Positions 51,983 through 61,609 are shown, counted from the first letter of the stretch. The stretch: 64,000 bases of DNA from Methanomicrobiales archaeon (GCA_012729535.1 JAAYCY010000061.1:1-64000), one strand, 5' to 3'. Program-made: numbers and translations. The notes: generated from the sequence alone by a model not told the origin.

Positions 51983-53215
51983 CTACTCCGAATTTGTGTC
52001 CTTTTCGAGCATTTCGGCATATATTTCCCGGAATGATTCAAGGAGCTCCGGACGGTCAGCTTCAGTAATCTTTTCAGCATCCATTCGCCGGATAAACACC
52101 TCTTCCGGTGATAACTGATCCAGTGATTCACCTGCTTCTTTTTGCTGCATGACCTGGTTTAACAGACGAATATTTTTAACCCTGAATACTTCCACCGGGG
52201 ATCCGGTGATAATACTTCGTATTCTTTCCTGTGCGTCCGGAATAATTTTCGGATCATCCAAAAGAACCTCGACAAAAACCGAATCTGATTCAAATTTTAA
52301 CCTGGATAATTCAGATGCTATGAGATCAAATGGTCCTGAAATTTGCAGATAATGCTGAAAGATTGGAACCTGAACATCCTGTACTGATACAGGTCCACCT
52401 CCCCCTGTCTCTATCAAAAAAACAGATTTTGTTTTTCCTGCCTCTCCAAACCCCATAATAAGGGGGGCTCCGGAGTATCTCATGTGATTATTTCCACAGA
52501 CTTTTTGTGGGAGATGCAGATGCCCAAGAGCCAGATAATCAATACAGGGAGGAAATGCATCTGCCCCGACACACGCAAGGTTTCCAAGAAATAAATCCCG
52601 GCTCCCGTCGTCATCTCTTGTGATTCCTCCTGCTGTAAAAAGGTGACCGGTAGCAATTATCGGAATATGATGCCCGATTTCTTTTCTTTTATCTTCTGCA
52701 CATCTCCCAATTTCATGATATCGAGATTTTATTCCGGAGATCATGTTTGCTATTTTTTCCTTGCTGCTCTCACCTGCAAAAGAGGTTCTCACGTCCCGGT
52801 CGCGAAGGTAAGGAATCGGGCATATAATAACTGAAGGCCGGTTATTTTCATTTGGTATGACCAGAACCAGATCCTCCGGATTTTCTGGTACATGACCGAT
52901 AACAGTGATATTCAGGTATTTACATAAGTCCCGGGGAGCAGAGATGAGAGAAGGAGAGTCGTGATTTCCCGCGGTAATAATAATGTGTCTGCAGCAGGAT
53001 CCTGCGGCTCGTGCCAGAAAATGGTAATATTGCTCAAGTGATCGGTTCGGCGGTGTTGTTGAATCAAAAATATCTCCGGCAACAATGAGTACATCAGCAT
53101 GCTCTCTTGTTATCACCTCTAATAACCAGGTAAGGAATGCTTCATGCTCTTCATATCGCTTCCTGCCACAGATCTGGCTTCCAAGGTGCCAGTCGGAGGT
53201 ATGTAAAATTCTCAT
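51983..53215 (-). CDS. sbcD: Exonuclease SbcD (Mre11-like)
   Basis: This metallophosphoesterase of 410 residues shows all motifs: HTSDWHLGS (residues 5-13), VAGDIFDSTTPP, ITAGNHDSPSLIS, ATGHLFTAGG and YLALGHLHLPQ. It supplies the Mn-dependent nuclease of SbcCD. ATG 53215 is taken as start because homologues begin MRILHTSDWHLG; the 11-residue extension to 53248 is not conserved. It is transcribed just ahead of sbcC. Confidence 0.93.
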   Translation of the reverse strand: MRILHTSDWHLGSQICGRKRYEEHEAFLTWLLEVITREHADVLIVAGDIFDSTTPPNRSLEQYYHFLARAAGSCCRHIIITAGNHDSPSLISAPRDLCKYLNITVIGHVPENPEDLVLVIPNENNRPSVIICPIPYLRDRDVRTSFAGESSKEKIANMISGIKSRYHEIGRCAEDKRKEIGHHIPIIATGHLFTAGGITRDDDGSRDLFLGNLACVGADAFPPCIDYLALGHLHLPQKVCGNNHMRYSGAPLIMGFGEAGKTKSVFLIETGGGGPVSVQDVQVPIFQHYLQISGPFDLIASELSRLKFESDSVFVEVLLDDPKIIPDAQERIRSIITGSPVEVFRVKNIRLLNQVMQQKEAGESLDQLSPEEVFIRRMDAEKITEADRPELLESFREIYAEMLEKDTNSE

Positions 53216-53353
53216 GCCAGTCTCATCCGGAGAAAAAGCGTGTCGCAATGTTGGGAATTCATCTTTTAAAAGGTTGGAGATGGAAAAATATGAACTATTT
53301 GTTCAGTACTTATTACCGATAGAGTTTTGAGATCGCTAGCCGGTAAGGTATAT

Positions 53354-53851
53354 ATGGATAACCCGTTGATATGCCTTATCATTGCCCTGGTTGTGGCGGT
53401 ATATATGTCTGGATGTACACAGGCACCTGAAATAGCCGATGAGAATCAGTATATACCAATCCACTCCCCGGAAAATCTGGAACCTGTGGAGAGTAATGGA
53501 CCTGGTCTGCCCAATTCTTTTGGAGAGGAAATTGCAATGCATCAGAACAGAACAAACAGTAGTACTCCTGAAGATCTCATAATCGGAGAAACAACAGAAA
53601 TATCGTTAAAAGAAAATCCAACAACCGGTTATACCTGGAACGTATCAGTAACTGACGGTCTTGTTATTGTGGATGACACTTTCATCGGGCCTGATGATAA
53701 AAGGGTTGTCGGAGCGGGTGGCACACATGTCTGGAGAATAAAAGCAACCGATGTTGGAAGTCAGTTCTTTTCAGGAGTTTACCGCAGGTCATGGGAACCA
53801 CCTGGTGATGATGATACCCGATATAGTAAGGAATTTAATGTCCACCAATAA
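53354..53851 (+). CDS. Chagasin-like (inhibitor I42) lipoprotein
   Basis: This 165-residue exported lipoprotein has a hydrophobic signal (residues about 4-18) with lipobox YMSGC. After a linker rich in Pro, Glu and Asn, the chagasin fold follows: the loops NPTTGYTW, VVGAGGTHVWRI and YRRSWEP are the three cysteine-protease-binding loops of family I42. It probably protects the cell surface from, or regulates, papain-like peptidases. ATG 53354 replaces a TTG frame start at 53327 because the signal peptide begins there. Confidence 0.88.
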   Translation: MDNPLICLIIALVVAVYMSGCTQAPEIADENQYIPIHSPENLEPVESNGPGLPNSFGEEIAMHQNRTNSSTPEDLIIGETTEISLKENPTTGYTWNVSVTDGLVIVDDTFIGPDDKRVVGAGGTHVWRIKATDVGSQFFSGVYRRSWEPPGDDDTRYSKEFNVHQ

Positions 53852-53860
53852 CCGCATTTT

Positions 53861-56800
53861 TTAATCGCATTGGATAAGGTTCTCAACTGAAATTCTTCTA
53901 TTGAGTATTCCCAGGGCAACCTCCATTGCAATATGTATTCTATCAGGCCTGATAATTCTCATGTAATCAACTTTGCTGACTGCCCGTTCAAGGGTATATA
54001 TCCTGAGGAGGAGGTCAAGATCACTGGTATTGTCTGGTATGAATTCTGCCTTCCCAACGGTTACCAGGTACGCTGAAAGAAAACTCGTAACTACGCAGGA
54101 TACCCAGAAATCAACCCAGGGTTTTAGAAACGGGGTATCTTCCGGTCTTATTTGGGTGACCTGGGAAAAGATGGAATAGGCGGTATAATACATTGACCAG
54201 ATCATCCCTGATACATCCCTGAGGGGACAGTATTTTAATCTCCGTTCTGTGATGGATTTTGTGGGATCTCCCTCAAAATTCACCATGATAAGGTCTTTTC
54301 CTGAAAACAAAATGTTTCCCAGATGATAATCTCCATGAATCCGTGTTTTCAGTGTGGAAATCTTCTTTTTTATAATGGGGTGTATTTCATGAATGAAATC
54401 AGACTCGTATGCAACAAATTCTTTTACGGCACTGTGGTGCTCTTTTGGAATCTCTTCAGGAAAAGAGCTGAGGTTTCTGCAGCTCATTCGTATCTGGCTT
54501 TGAAACGCCTGATATAATGAGCGCTGATAGAGCAATGAAAATGGTTCAGGATCAAAACCCGGATTGCCATGAGAAGATGCCAGGGCAAGATGCATTTCTC
54601 CGGTTCGTCTCCCTAAGATATCCATCATGTGAAGACAAAAAGGAGTAATGATGTCTTTTGCAATCACGGGGGGGTCAGCTTTTTGCCTGAGGAGTTCTTC
54701 AGGGGTTATATTACTGATTATCATGTCATCCCGTTTTGAAAGTATGGTATTGTAGAAATTTGTTACCGCATCTTCGCTTAAATTAATTCCATTGCTAATT
54801 TTTTCCGGAATGTCCTGAATAATACCGACAATATAGGATTCTCCTGATGGCTGTTTGTACTGGATTGATCCTGCATGCACAGGACAATTCTGAAACGATG
54901 TTTCTTCATTTAAGTATCTGATGATATCAATGGCCGGATTTATTCCTTCTTCAAGAGTCCGGTATACTTTCAGTGATAGACCGTTTGTTGAAATAATAAA
55001 ATGACACAACCCTTTTCCTGAATGAAGTAATGGGGTCATTTCTGTTAGTTGTTGTTTCAAGAGGTTTCGATATTTTCTGTCAATCGTGATTCTGAAGGTT
55101 CCATTTAAACCACGAAACATTTTCCTTCTGGCAAGAATGGATAGTGCGTTCTCCCTAAATTTCCTGTCAAAGTAACTCTCACATAAAATTCCTTCTCTTT
55201 CATCAGATATAAACCGGGTAATGACATACTGCGGGATTTCCTGGATAATAGCCTGGGCTTCATCTCCCAGCACCAGAATCACCGGTAAAAAAATTATTCT
55301 TGATGTCCCATCCTGGTAGGTAATTTTCAGGAGAATGATATCTGATGGGCTTAAATATGATGTTCCAAGAGGAAAATGCTCCAGAATAGTAATACTTCCT
55401 TTTCCTCGTTTTTTTGGTGTCATATCTGTCCACCTTTCAATATATGAAAGGAAAATTTCCTCTATCTTTTTTCCCTCCTCTGAGTTTACAAAACTCTTTT
55501 TAGTGTTTTTATGTATAAATGTGGGAATAATTTTCAGGAAATCTTCACTGCTGACATTACTCTTTTCAAGAATCTGGAACCAGTAGTAATCATGTGGGCC
55601 TAATGTGAGAGTATATGGCTCTTCCCTGATTGGGGGAAATTTATTTCCGCTGAATATCTCTACTGGCGTTGTTCCTGCGTAACCAGTCAGGTCAAGCTGA
55701 ACAAACTGAGAAGATTTAGCAAGGTTAGCGATGACCAGAATCTTCTCTTCCTGGTATTCTCTAATAAATGCCAGCAATTTAGGATTTTTTGTGTTCAAAA
55801 AGATAATTGAACCCCTGCTAAAAGCAAGGTTTCGTTTCGTAATGGCAATAAGTCGTTTTATCCACCACAAAAAGGATGATGAATTCCTCTGTTGATTCTG
55901 GACATTTACTGCCAGGTAGTGATATTCAGGATCGATGATCACCGGAAGATAAAGCTGCTGCGGATTTGATCTTGAAAATCCGGCATTTATGTCCGAGTTC
56001 CACTGCATCGGAGTCCTGACACCGTTGCGGTCACCCAGGTAATAATTGTCCCCCATTCCAATCTCATCACCATAATATAAAATTGCAGTGCCAGGAAGGG
56101 ATACCAGCAGCACATTCATCAATTCCATCTCTCTCCGGTCATCCCTCATGAGAGGTGCAAGCCTTCTTCTGATCCCAAGGTTTATTCTTTGGTTGGGATC
56201 TTTCGCATACACCTGGTACATATAATCCCGTTCTTCATCAGTTACCATCTCCAGGGTGAGTTCGTCATGGTTTCTAAGAAACATCCCCCATTGACAGGAA
56301 TCCGGAATTGAAGGTGTCTGTTGTAAAATATCAATAATCGGGTAACTATCTTCCATCCGGAGGGAAAGAAACAATCTTGGCATCAGGGGGAAGTGGTATG
56401 CCATATGGGCCTCATCCCCGTCTCCGAAATATTGTGCAGCATCTTCAGGCCACTGGTTTGCCTCGGCGAGCAGCATTTTATCTGTAAAATTTTCATCGAC
56501 ATATGCCCGGAGTTTTTTCAAAAAATGGTGTGTTTCAGGAAGATTTTCACAGTTTGTTCCCTCACGCTCAAACAAATAGGGAATGGCATCAAGTCGCATC
56601 CCGTCAACACCCTGGTCAAACCAGAAATGAACGACTTTTAAAATTGCCTTCTGAACTGCTGGATTATGATAATTCAGGTCTGGCTGATGTGAATAGAACC
56701 GGTGCCAGTAATAAGCCTCAGCTACCGGGTCCCATGACCAGTTGGATGATTCAAAATCCTTGAAAATTATCCGGGCTTCCCTGTATTTTTCTACTGAATC

Positions 56801-57235
56801 ATTCCAGACATAAAAATTCCGCCATTTACTTCCCTTCTTTGAGTGTCTGGCTTTCAAAAACCAGGGGTGCTGGTCTGATGTGTGGTTCAGACACAATTCT
56901 ATGATAATCCTGATTCCTTTCTGATGTGCTTCATTCAATAAGAGTTTAAAATCCTGTAGGGTTCCATAATCTGGATGGACATTATAGTAATCGGCGATAT
57001 CATATCCATCATCCCTGAGTGGTGAGGGATAGAATGGAAGAAGCCATATTGCAGTAATTCCCAAATCTTTTAGATAATCAAGTTTTTGAGTGAGTCCGGA
57101 GAAATCACCAATACCATTCCCGTCACTGTCATAAAAAGCCCTCACGTGGACTTCATAAATTATGGCATCTTTGTACCAGTATGGGTCACTTTTTGAAGAG
57201 AATGAGTGGTCTTTGTATTTTTTTTGTTTTTTCAT
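53861..57235 (-). CDS. treS: Trehalose synthase fused to maltokinase-like domain
   Basis: N-terminal GH13 domain (residues 1-~550) isomerises maltose and trehalose: DDGYDIADYYNVHPDYG, GMRLDAIPYLF (nucleophile Asp near 207), LLAEANQWPED (acid Glu) and FLRNHDEL are intact, and GVRTPMQWN is typical of TreS. Residues about 600-1124 resemble maltokinase (Mak/Pep2), with IHGDYHLGN at 966-974. The following metal-binding motif reads VNFEGDP with Asn986 where DFE is usual, so kinase activity is doubtful. The stop-to-start junction with the upstream otsAB-like gene has no gap, suggesting one transcript. Such fusions are mainly bacterial. Confidence 0.9.
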   Translation of the reverse strand: MKKQKKYKDHSFSSKSDPYWYKDAIIYEVHVRAFYDSDGNGIGDFSGLTQKLDYLKDLGITAIWLLPFYPSPLRDDGYDIADYYNVHPDYGTLQDFKLLLNEAHQKGIRIIIELCLNHTSDQHPWFLKARHSKKGSKWRNFYVWNDSVEKYREARIIFKDFESSNWSWDPVAEAYYWHRFYSHQPDLNYHNPAVQKAILKVVHFWFDQGVDGMRLDAIPYLFEREGTNCENLPETHHFLKKLRAYVDENFTDKMLLAEANQWPEDAAQYFGDGDEAHMAYHFPLMPRLFLSLRMEDSYPIIDILQQTPSIPDSCQWGMFLRNHDELTLEMVTDEERDYMYQVYAKDPNQRINLGIRRRLAPLMRDDRREMELMNVLLVSLPGTAILYYGDEIGMGDNYYLGDRNGVRTPMQWNSDINAGFSRSNPQQLYLPVIIDPEYHYLAVNVQNQQRNSSSFLWWIKRLIAITKRNLAFSRGSIIFLNTKNPKLLAFIREYQEEKILVIANLAKSSQFVQLDLTGYAGTTPVEIFSGNKFPPIREEPYTLTLGPHDYYWFQILEKSNVSSEDFLKIIPTFIHKNTKKSFVNSEEGKKIEEIFLSYIERWTDMTPKKRGKGSITILEHFPLGTSYLSPSDIILLKITYQDGTSRIIFLPVILVLGDEAQAIIQEIPQYVITRFISDEREGILCESYFDRKFRENALSILARRKMFRGLNGTFRITIDRKYRNLLKQQLTEMTPLLHSGKGLCHFIISTNGLSLKVYRTLEEGINPAIDIIRYLNEETSFQNCPVHAGSIQYKQPSGESYIVGIIQDIPEKISNGINLSEDAVTNFYNTILSKRDDMIISNITPEELLRQKADPPVIAKDIITPFCLHMMDILGRRTGEMHLALASSHGNPGFDPEPFSLLYQRSLYQAFQSQIRMSCRNLSSFPEEIPKEHHSAVKEFVAYESDFIHEIHPIIKKKISTLKTRIHGDYHLGNILFSGKDLIMVNFEGDPTKSITERRLKYCPLRDVSGMIWSMYYTAYSIFSQVTQIRPEDTPFLKPWVDFWVSCVVTSFLSAYLVTVGKAEFIPDNTSDLDLLLRIYTLERAVSKVDYMRIIRPDRIHIAMEVALGILNRRISVENLIQCD

Positions 57236-59428
57236 CTATGCTTTCTTCTCCGTGAAACATTCCTGCAGCAGGTTTCTGACTTCCTCAACTGAACGTACAC
57301 TATATGATGCAATTGAAGGCAGAGGGCCTACTTTTATAGAATATGAACCATGAGGTAGTGTTTTAAAAATATCTTCATCCGTTCTGTCATCTCCAATTGC
57401 AAGGATAAAATCATAATAATTTTTCTTTATCCAGTGGTTCACTGCACTACCTTTATTAATCTCGATGTTTTTTATTTCGAGAACTTTATGCCCTTCCAGT
57501 AAGGTAAGGTTGAGGTTTTTGGTTCTCATGAGAAGATCTTCACGAAGATCAATAATCCTGATAGCAGCAAGGGAGGGATCTACATTGCGGTAATGCCAGG
57601 CCAGTGAATATTCTTTCTCCTCTATAAATGAACCCGGTGTTCTGTCGACATATACCTCGATAATGGATCGTATTTCATCTTTCCATTCATTGGTTGCGAC
57701 AAGATTCATTTCCCATTTCCCACCCGCTTCTCTTATCCATATTCCATGTTCGGCAACAAGCCCCAGGTTGTAGGATCCAAACCATGTAGTAAGCAAAGAT
57801 TTTTCGCGTCCACTGATTATAACCAGGTTGTTGTTTGGATCGCGGGCGAGAATCTCAAGAATGTGGAACAGATTCGGATCAGGCTTTGCTTCTATGGGTG
57901 TTTTCGCAATGGGAACAAGTGTCCCGTCATAATCAAGGAAAATTACTCTTGATTGAGCATTGAGGTATGCTGTGCAAAGATCGGATAATGCTCTGTCATC
58001 CATCCACCGTGCAGAGAGGAACGATTGATATTGTTTGGCTTTTTCAAGAATTTCAAGAAAATCAGAAGTCCAGCGGGCGAGATTATACCTGCTGAGTCGT
58101 GTCTGCATGATTTTTATCCGGTTTTTCTGTTCTTCTTCAGGTATCATGAGAGCATCATAAATTGCAGATGAAAACTCTTTGATATCATTGGGATTTACTA
58201 AAATTGCCTCTCCAAGTTCTTTGGCAGCACCAGCAAATTCACTTAAGATTAAAATACCCGGTTCATCTTTTTTCGTTGCAAGATATTCTTTTGCCATGAG
58301 ATTCATTCCGTCCCGTACTGGGGTAATCAGTGCAATGTCAGCAATTTTATATATGGCAATAAGACGGTCATATGGCAGGAAAGTATACATATAGCGAACT
58401 GGTATCCAGCTCATTGTCCCGAATAATCCATTAATATGACCGACCAGGTGATCAACTTCATGTTTGAGTTCAGCATACTGGTCAATATGTGAACGTGAAG
58501 GGACAGCAACCAGGATCATTGTCACCTTTTCTTTTAGCTCCGGATGATTTTTGAGCAGAGCTTCAAAAGCCTTTAATCGTAATGGAACTCCTTTTGTATA
58601 ATCCAGCCGGTCAATAGAGAGGATTACCTTCCGGTTTCTGACATCTTTATGGATTTTATTAATCTCTTTTTTTACCGATGGTGACTCTCCCATTTGAGAA
58701 AATCTATCAAAATCTATACCCATTGGAAAGGTATCAGCCTGGATTATTCTGCTTTTAGTCCGTATGCGCATTATTTCATGTTCATGACCGAGTATTCTCC
58801 TGATACAACTGAGAAAGTAGTTCACATATTCAATGGTATGAAATCCTACAAGGTCAGCACCCAAAAGACCTGAAAGCAGTTCCTTTCTCCAGGGAATAAG
58901 TCTGAATAGTTCAAAAGGAGGAAATGGAATATGTAAAAAAAATCCGATTGTTGCATCCGGGTTTTTTTCCCTTATCATCTGTGGAAGAAGCATCAGGTGA
59001 TAGTCATGAACCCAGATTACATCGCCTGGCCGGATAGATGCGCAGACAGTATTACAAAATTTTCTATTCACTTTGACATAAGCATTCCAAAGATCCTGGT
59101 CATATTGGGCGTAGTGGTAAAAATAATGGAATAAAGGCCAGATTGCCCTGTTGCAAAAACCGTTATAATATTGCTCGTATTCATGTTCTGACAGGTAAAC
59201 CGGTTCACAATCACGTTCTTTAAGGAGGGTATGTAAGTTTTTTCTCTCAGCACGGGTAATTTCCTTCGTTGTCAGACCTGGCCATCCTATCCATAAAGAT
59301 GGATAAGATCGATAAATTGATCCCAGTCCTGTTGCAAGACCCCCTATGCTATCCTGAACAATTAATTCGTCCCTTTTTTTATGGATGGTAATCGGGAGCC
59401 TGTTAGAGACGATCACCAACCGGTTCAT
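57236..59428 (-). CDS. Bifunctional trehalose-6-phosphate synthase/phosphatase
   Basis: This 730-residue protein has an OtsA-type GT20 domain at 1-~465: LVIVSNRLPI, GGLATGLGSIYRS, WVHDYHLMLLPQMI, SIDRLDYTKGVPLRLKAFE and RDGMNLMAKEYLA. Residues about 480-730 form an OtsB-type HAD phosphatase, with IFLDYDGTLVPIAKTP (nucleophile Asp) and AIGDDRTDEDIF. It makes trehalose from UDP-glucose and glucose-6-phosphate through trehalose-6-phosphate; trehalose is a likely compatible solute. ATG 59428 gives MNRLVIVSN, the family start; an ATG at 59437 adds three residues. The TreS fusion gene follows immediately. Confidence 0.92.
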   Translation of the reverse strand: MNRLVIVSNRLPITIHKKRDELIVQDSIGGLATGLGSIYRSYPSLWIGWPGLTTKEITRAERKNLHTLLKERDCEPVYLSEHEYEQYYNGFCNRAIWPLFHYFYHYAQYDQDLWNAYVKVNRKFCNTVCASIRPGDVIWVHDYHLMLLPQMIREKNPDATIGFFLHIPFPPFELFRLIPWRKELLSGLLGADLVGFHTIEYVNYFLSCIRRILGHEHEIMRIRTKSRIIQADTFPMGIDFDRFSQMGESPSVKKEINKIHKDVRNRKVILSIDRLDYTKGVPLRLKAFEALLKNHPELKEKVTMILVAVPSRSHIDQYAELKHEVDHLVGHINGLFGTMSWIPVRYMYTFLPYDRLIAIYKIADIALITPVRDGMNLMAKEYLATKKDEPGILILSEFAGAAKELGEAILVNPNDIKEFSSAIYDALMIPEEEQKNRIKIMQTRLSRYNLARWTSDFLEILEKAKQYQSFLSARWMDDRALSDLCTAYLNAQSRVIFLDYDGTLVPIAKTPIEAKPDPNLFHILEILARDPNNNLVIISGREKSLLTTWFGSYNLGLVAEHGIWIREAGGKWEMNLVATNEWKDEIRSIIEVYVDRTPGSFIEEKEYSLAWHYRNVDPSLAAIRIIDLREDLLMRTKNLNLTLLEGHKVLEIKNIEINKGSAVNHWIKKNYYDFILAIGDDRTDEDIFKTLPHGSYSIKVGPLPSIASYSVRSVEEVRNLLQECFTEKKA

Positions 59429-59562
59429 ACAGTTCATACATCATCACAGATGAAGAAATGATCGCATCTGGATATGAACGGATGGTTTTTTTATAATTCT
59501 TCAGGCTATATAAAATTGGAAATAATCCTGAATCATCACTTTTATGGTATTATTGGTTTTTT

Positions 59563-60090
59563 TCAGGGCTCTACATCAACCTGCAAAGTCTGTTGTCCGT
59601 ATTGATAAACACTCTTATTTTCGTTAACAAACATGGTTTTTTGTAAAAGAGTGTACCTGTTATTGGTTTTTATCCATTGCACCGGTCCGAAAAAAGGGGC
59701 TAGTGTCTTGAATACATAATTGTTTTTTACTCCAAGTAATGCAACAGCTCCCCTTTTCTTTGAATAACCTTTACAAATTGCTCCGAATTCCTGAATTCTT
59801 TCAGGTTCATCTCCGAACCATTCATCACAACATTCGATGAGAAGAAGATCTCCTTTTAGCTGAGAAATATTGGAGGTGAGTAGATCAAAATCGTCAATAC
59901 TGATGCCTTTTATATGTAATTCTGATGAATGAATGAATAATCTGCTTCCTTCACTATGGTAGAGATGGATAACTGACCTGAATGAGCTCAGCGCTTTAGG
60001 TAATGCTGAACGAATAATCTCTCTTGGGGCAATGTATGCGGAAAATTCCCAGGGAGCTATGGTTGTAAGATCTGATGGTATCACCAGCAT
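59563..60090 (-). CDS. Unrecognised 175-residue protein
   Basis: I do not recognise a family with certainty. The sequence alternates strand and helix; GDLLLIECCDEWFG (residues about 79-92) followed by ICKGYSKKRGAVALLGVKNNYVFKTL resembles the Walker B and sensor strands of RecA/KaiC-type folds, but no P-loop is present. There is no signal peptide or membrane helix. It stands alone, 135 bp upstream of the trehalose genes, on the same strand. It could be a truncated, ATP-free regulator of the RecA superfamily. Confidence 0.6.
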   Translation of the reverse strand: MLVIPSDLTTIAPWEFSAYIAPREIIRSALPKALSSFRSVIHLYHSEGSRLFIHSSELHIKGISIDDFDLLTSNISQLKGDLLLIECCDEWFGDEPERIQEFGAICKGYSKKRGAVALLGVKNNYVFKTLAPFFGPVQWIKTNNRYTLLQKTMFVNENKSVYQYGQQTLQVDVEP

Positions 60091-60194
60091 ATCCTGATGG
60101 TCGTAGTTTGGGGTATATAAAATTCAGGTAAGCAGGGTGAAAGTGAATTGGGAATTAACACGTAAAAATAAGAAATTTCCAAAAAAAATAATTA

Positions 60195-60560
60195 TCAAAG
60201 ATCACCCATGGCAAGGGAAATACCTTTCTTGATATCATCAAGACCTTCTTCATGTTTTCCTACTTTGCGCAGGGTCATCCCTTTGTTGTACCAGACTTCT
60301 GCATCGTAAGGATCACATTCAAGGGCAGAATCATAGCATTTTATCGCTTCTGAATAGTTACCCATGAGGTCTAATACATTTGCCTTGTGGTGGAGTGCAC
60401 GAGAGTTTGCAGGATCATTATTGATTATTTGATCGTACAGGTTCAGCGCAAGTTGATAATCGCCAGCCATTTTACAATTTTGTGCGTCACGAAGAGCACA
60501 TTCAACACTTGGATCAACTTTTGCTATTTTTCTATCTATGTTCAAAGATTCGGTTACCAT
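60195..60560 (-). CDS. TPR-repeat protein
   Basis: This 121-residue protein consists of about two and a half tetratricopeptide repeats: KMAGDYQLALNLYDQIINND, GNYSEAIKCYDSALECDPYD and AEVWYNKGMTLRKVGKHEEG (residues about 30-110), each with the W/L-G-Y-A-P pattern. The N-terminal 25 residues are charged. It mediates protein contacts; the partner is unknown. It is followed by the 175-residue gene on the same strand after 104 bp. Confidence 0.85.
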   Translation of the reverse strand: MVTESLNIDRKIAKVDPSVECALRDAQNCKMAGDYQLALNLYDQIINNDPANSRALHHKANVLDLMGNYSEAIKCYDSALECDPYDAEVWYNKGMTLRKVGKHEEGLDDIKKGISLAMGDL

Positions 60561-61069
60561 TTCAATTCCCTCCCTTATGATCTGGTTTTAATGCCAGTCT
60601 CCCTTGGATGAGCATTTATGCAGGCATTATGGCTTTCTGGATATTACATGAAAATCTGATCCTGAAACCAGTATATCATCATACCAGATGGCTGATCCAT
60701 GGGATAAATGGAAATTAACTGCTGAAATATTAAGAATTTGCCAACCAGTAACGCAAAACATAATTGCATTACAGGATTGCTTTTAGGTATGCCATGCAAT
60801 TATGCCATGCAATATCTGTCCAGGTGATATCAGCCAGTGAAGAATTGTGTGTATGATATTCCGGTATGTTTCACTAAAAGATATAGTAAGCTATTTAGGA
60901 TAACAGGGAGGTAGGTACTCTCTGTAAGAAATGTTCTGTCAGGTATCCTGCCCGGTATGCCGGAACTAGAACAGTGTAGATTAATAGTCTGTATACAAAT
61001 TAATGGCCAATTCAATGATATCCCACTTTCAGGGGAAGATACAACCGGGTATGAATGAGGTGGTGCACA
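60561..61069. other. 509-bp intergenic stretch with direct and inverted repeats
   Basis: No credible gene is seen between the divergent TPR and cheW genes. Near the middle, TATGCCATGCAAT occurs twice in tandem (60788-60813). ATAATTGCAT at 60760-60769 is a perfect inverted match to ATGCAATTAT at 60794-60803, with 24 nt between. A candidate cheW promoter is the AT-rich CTGTATACAAATTAATG near 60990-61006, and GAGGTGG just before 61070 is its ribosome site. Confidence 0.55.
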
Positions 61070-61594
61070 ATGGTATTAGCAGTAACACAACAGGCAGGTG
61101 TTTCAACAAATGAACACGGGAATGAAGAAATTCAGGTAGTAGAATTTATTATTGGTGATGATAAATTTGCTGTAAATCTCTTTGATGTGAAAGAAATTGT
61201 TGAAGCATCAAAAATTACTCCTCTCCCTCATGCACCTGCATATATCAGGGGGATAATTGACCTTCGTGGTGAGATTACTACGATAGTAGATCTTCGCCAG
61301 TTACTTAAAATAACAAAAAGAAATGAAGCGGATACTGAGGACCTCAGATTTATTGTTCTTGATGAGTCTGTCACTGATGGAAAAACCGGGGTTGTCGTCG
61401 ATGAAGTAACATCTGTTCTTACCGTGAATGTTGCAGATATTGACCAGCACTCGCATGGAGCCGGAGACGATTCTCATATCCTTGGTGTCATAAAAAAAGA
61501 TGTAGGGGAAAAAGGAGAAAATAAGAAAGAACTTGTCATCTGGATTGATATGAGTGGACTTATCCGGGAAGCAGGTGGAGTCTCGCAGATCTGA
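61070..61594 (+). CDS. cheW: CheW chemotaxis coupling protein
   Basis: CheW links methyl-accepting receptors to CheA. The 174-residue protein shows VVEFIIGDDKFAVNLFDVKEI (residues about 18-38), PLPHAPAYIRGIIDLRGEITTIVDLR (the conserved NLRG-like turn) and TGVVVDEVTSVLTV. No other chemotaxis genes are nearby, so it is an orphan. ATG 61070 has GAGGTGG upstream; the ATG at 61055 lies in front of that site and is rejected. Confidence 0.93.
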   Translation: MVLAVTQQAGVSTNEHGNEEIQVVEFIIGDDKFAVNLFDVKEIVEASKITPLPHAPAYIRGIIDLRGEITTIVDLRQLLKITKRNEADTEDLRFIVLDESVTDGKTGVVVDEVTSVLTVNVADIDQHSHGAGDDSHILGVIKKDVGEKGENKKELVIWIDMSGLIREAGGVSQI

Positions 61595-61609
61595 TGGTTT
61601 TAATTTTTC

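Noticed and set aside
60830-61015. 61-codon minus-strand ORF upstream of cheW
   Set aside because: Low-complexity hydrophobic translation, no ribosome site and no recognisable family.
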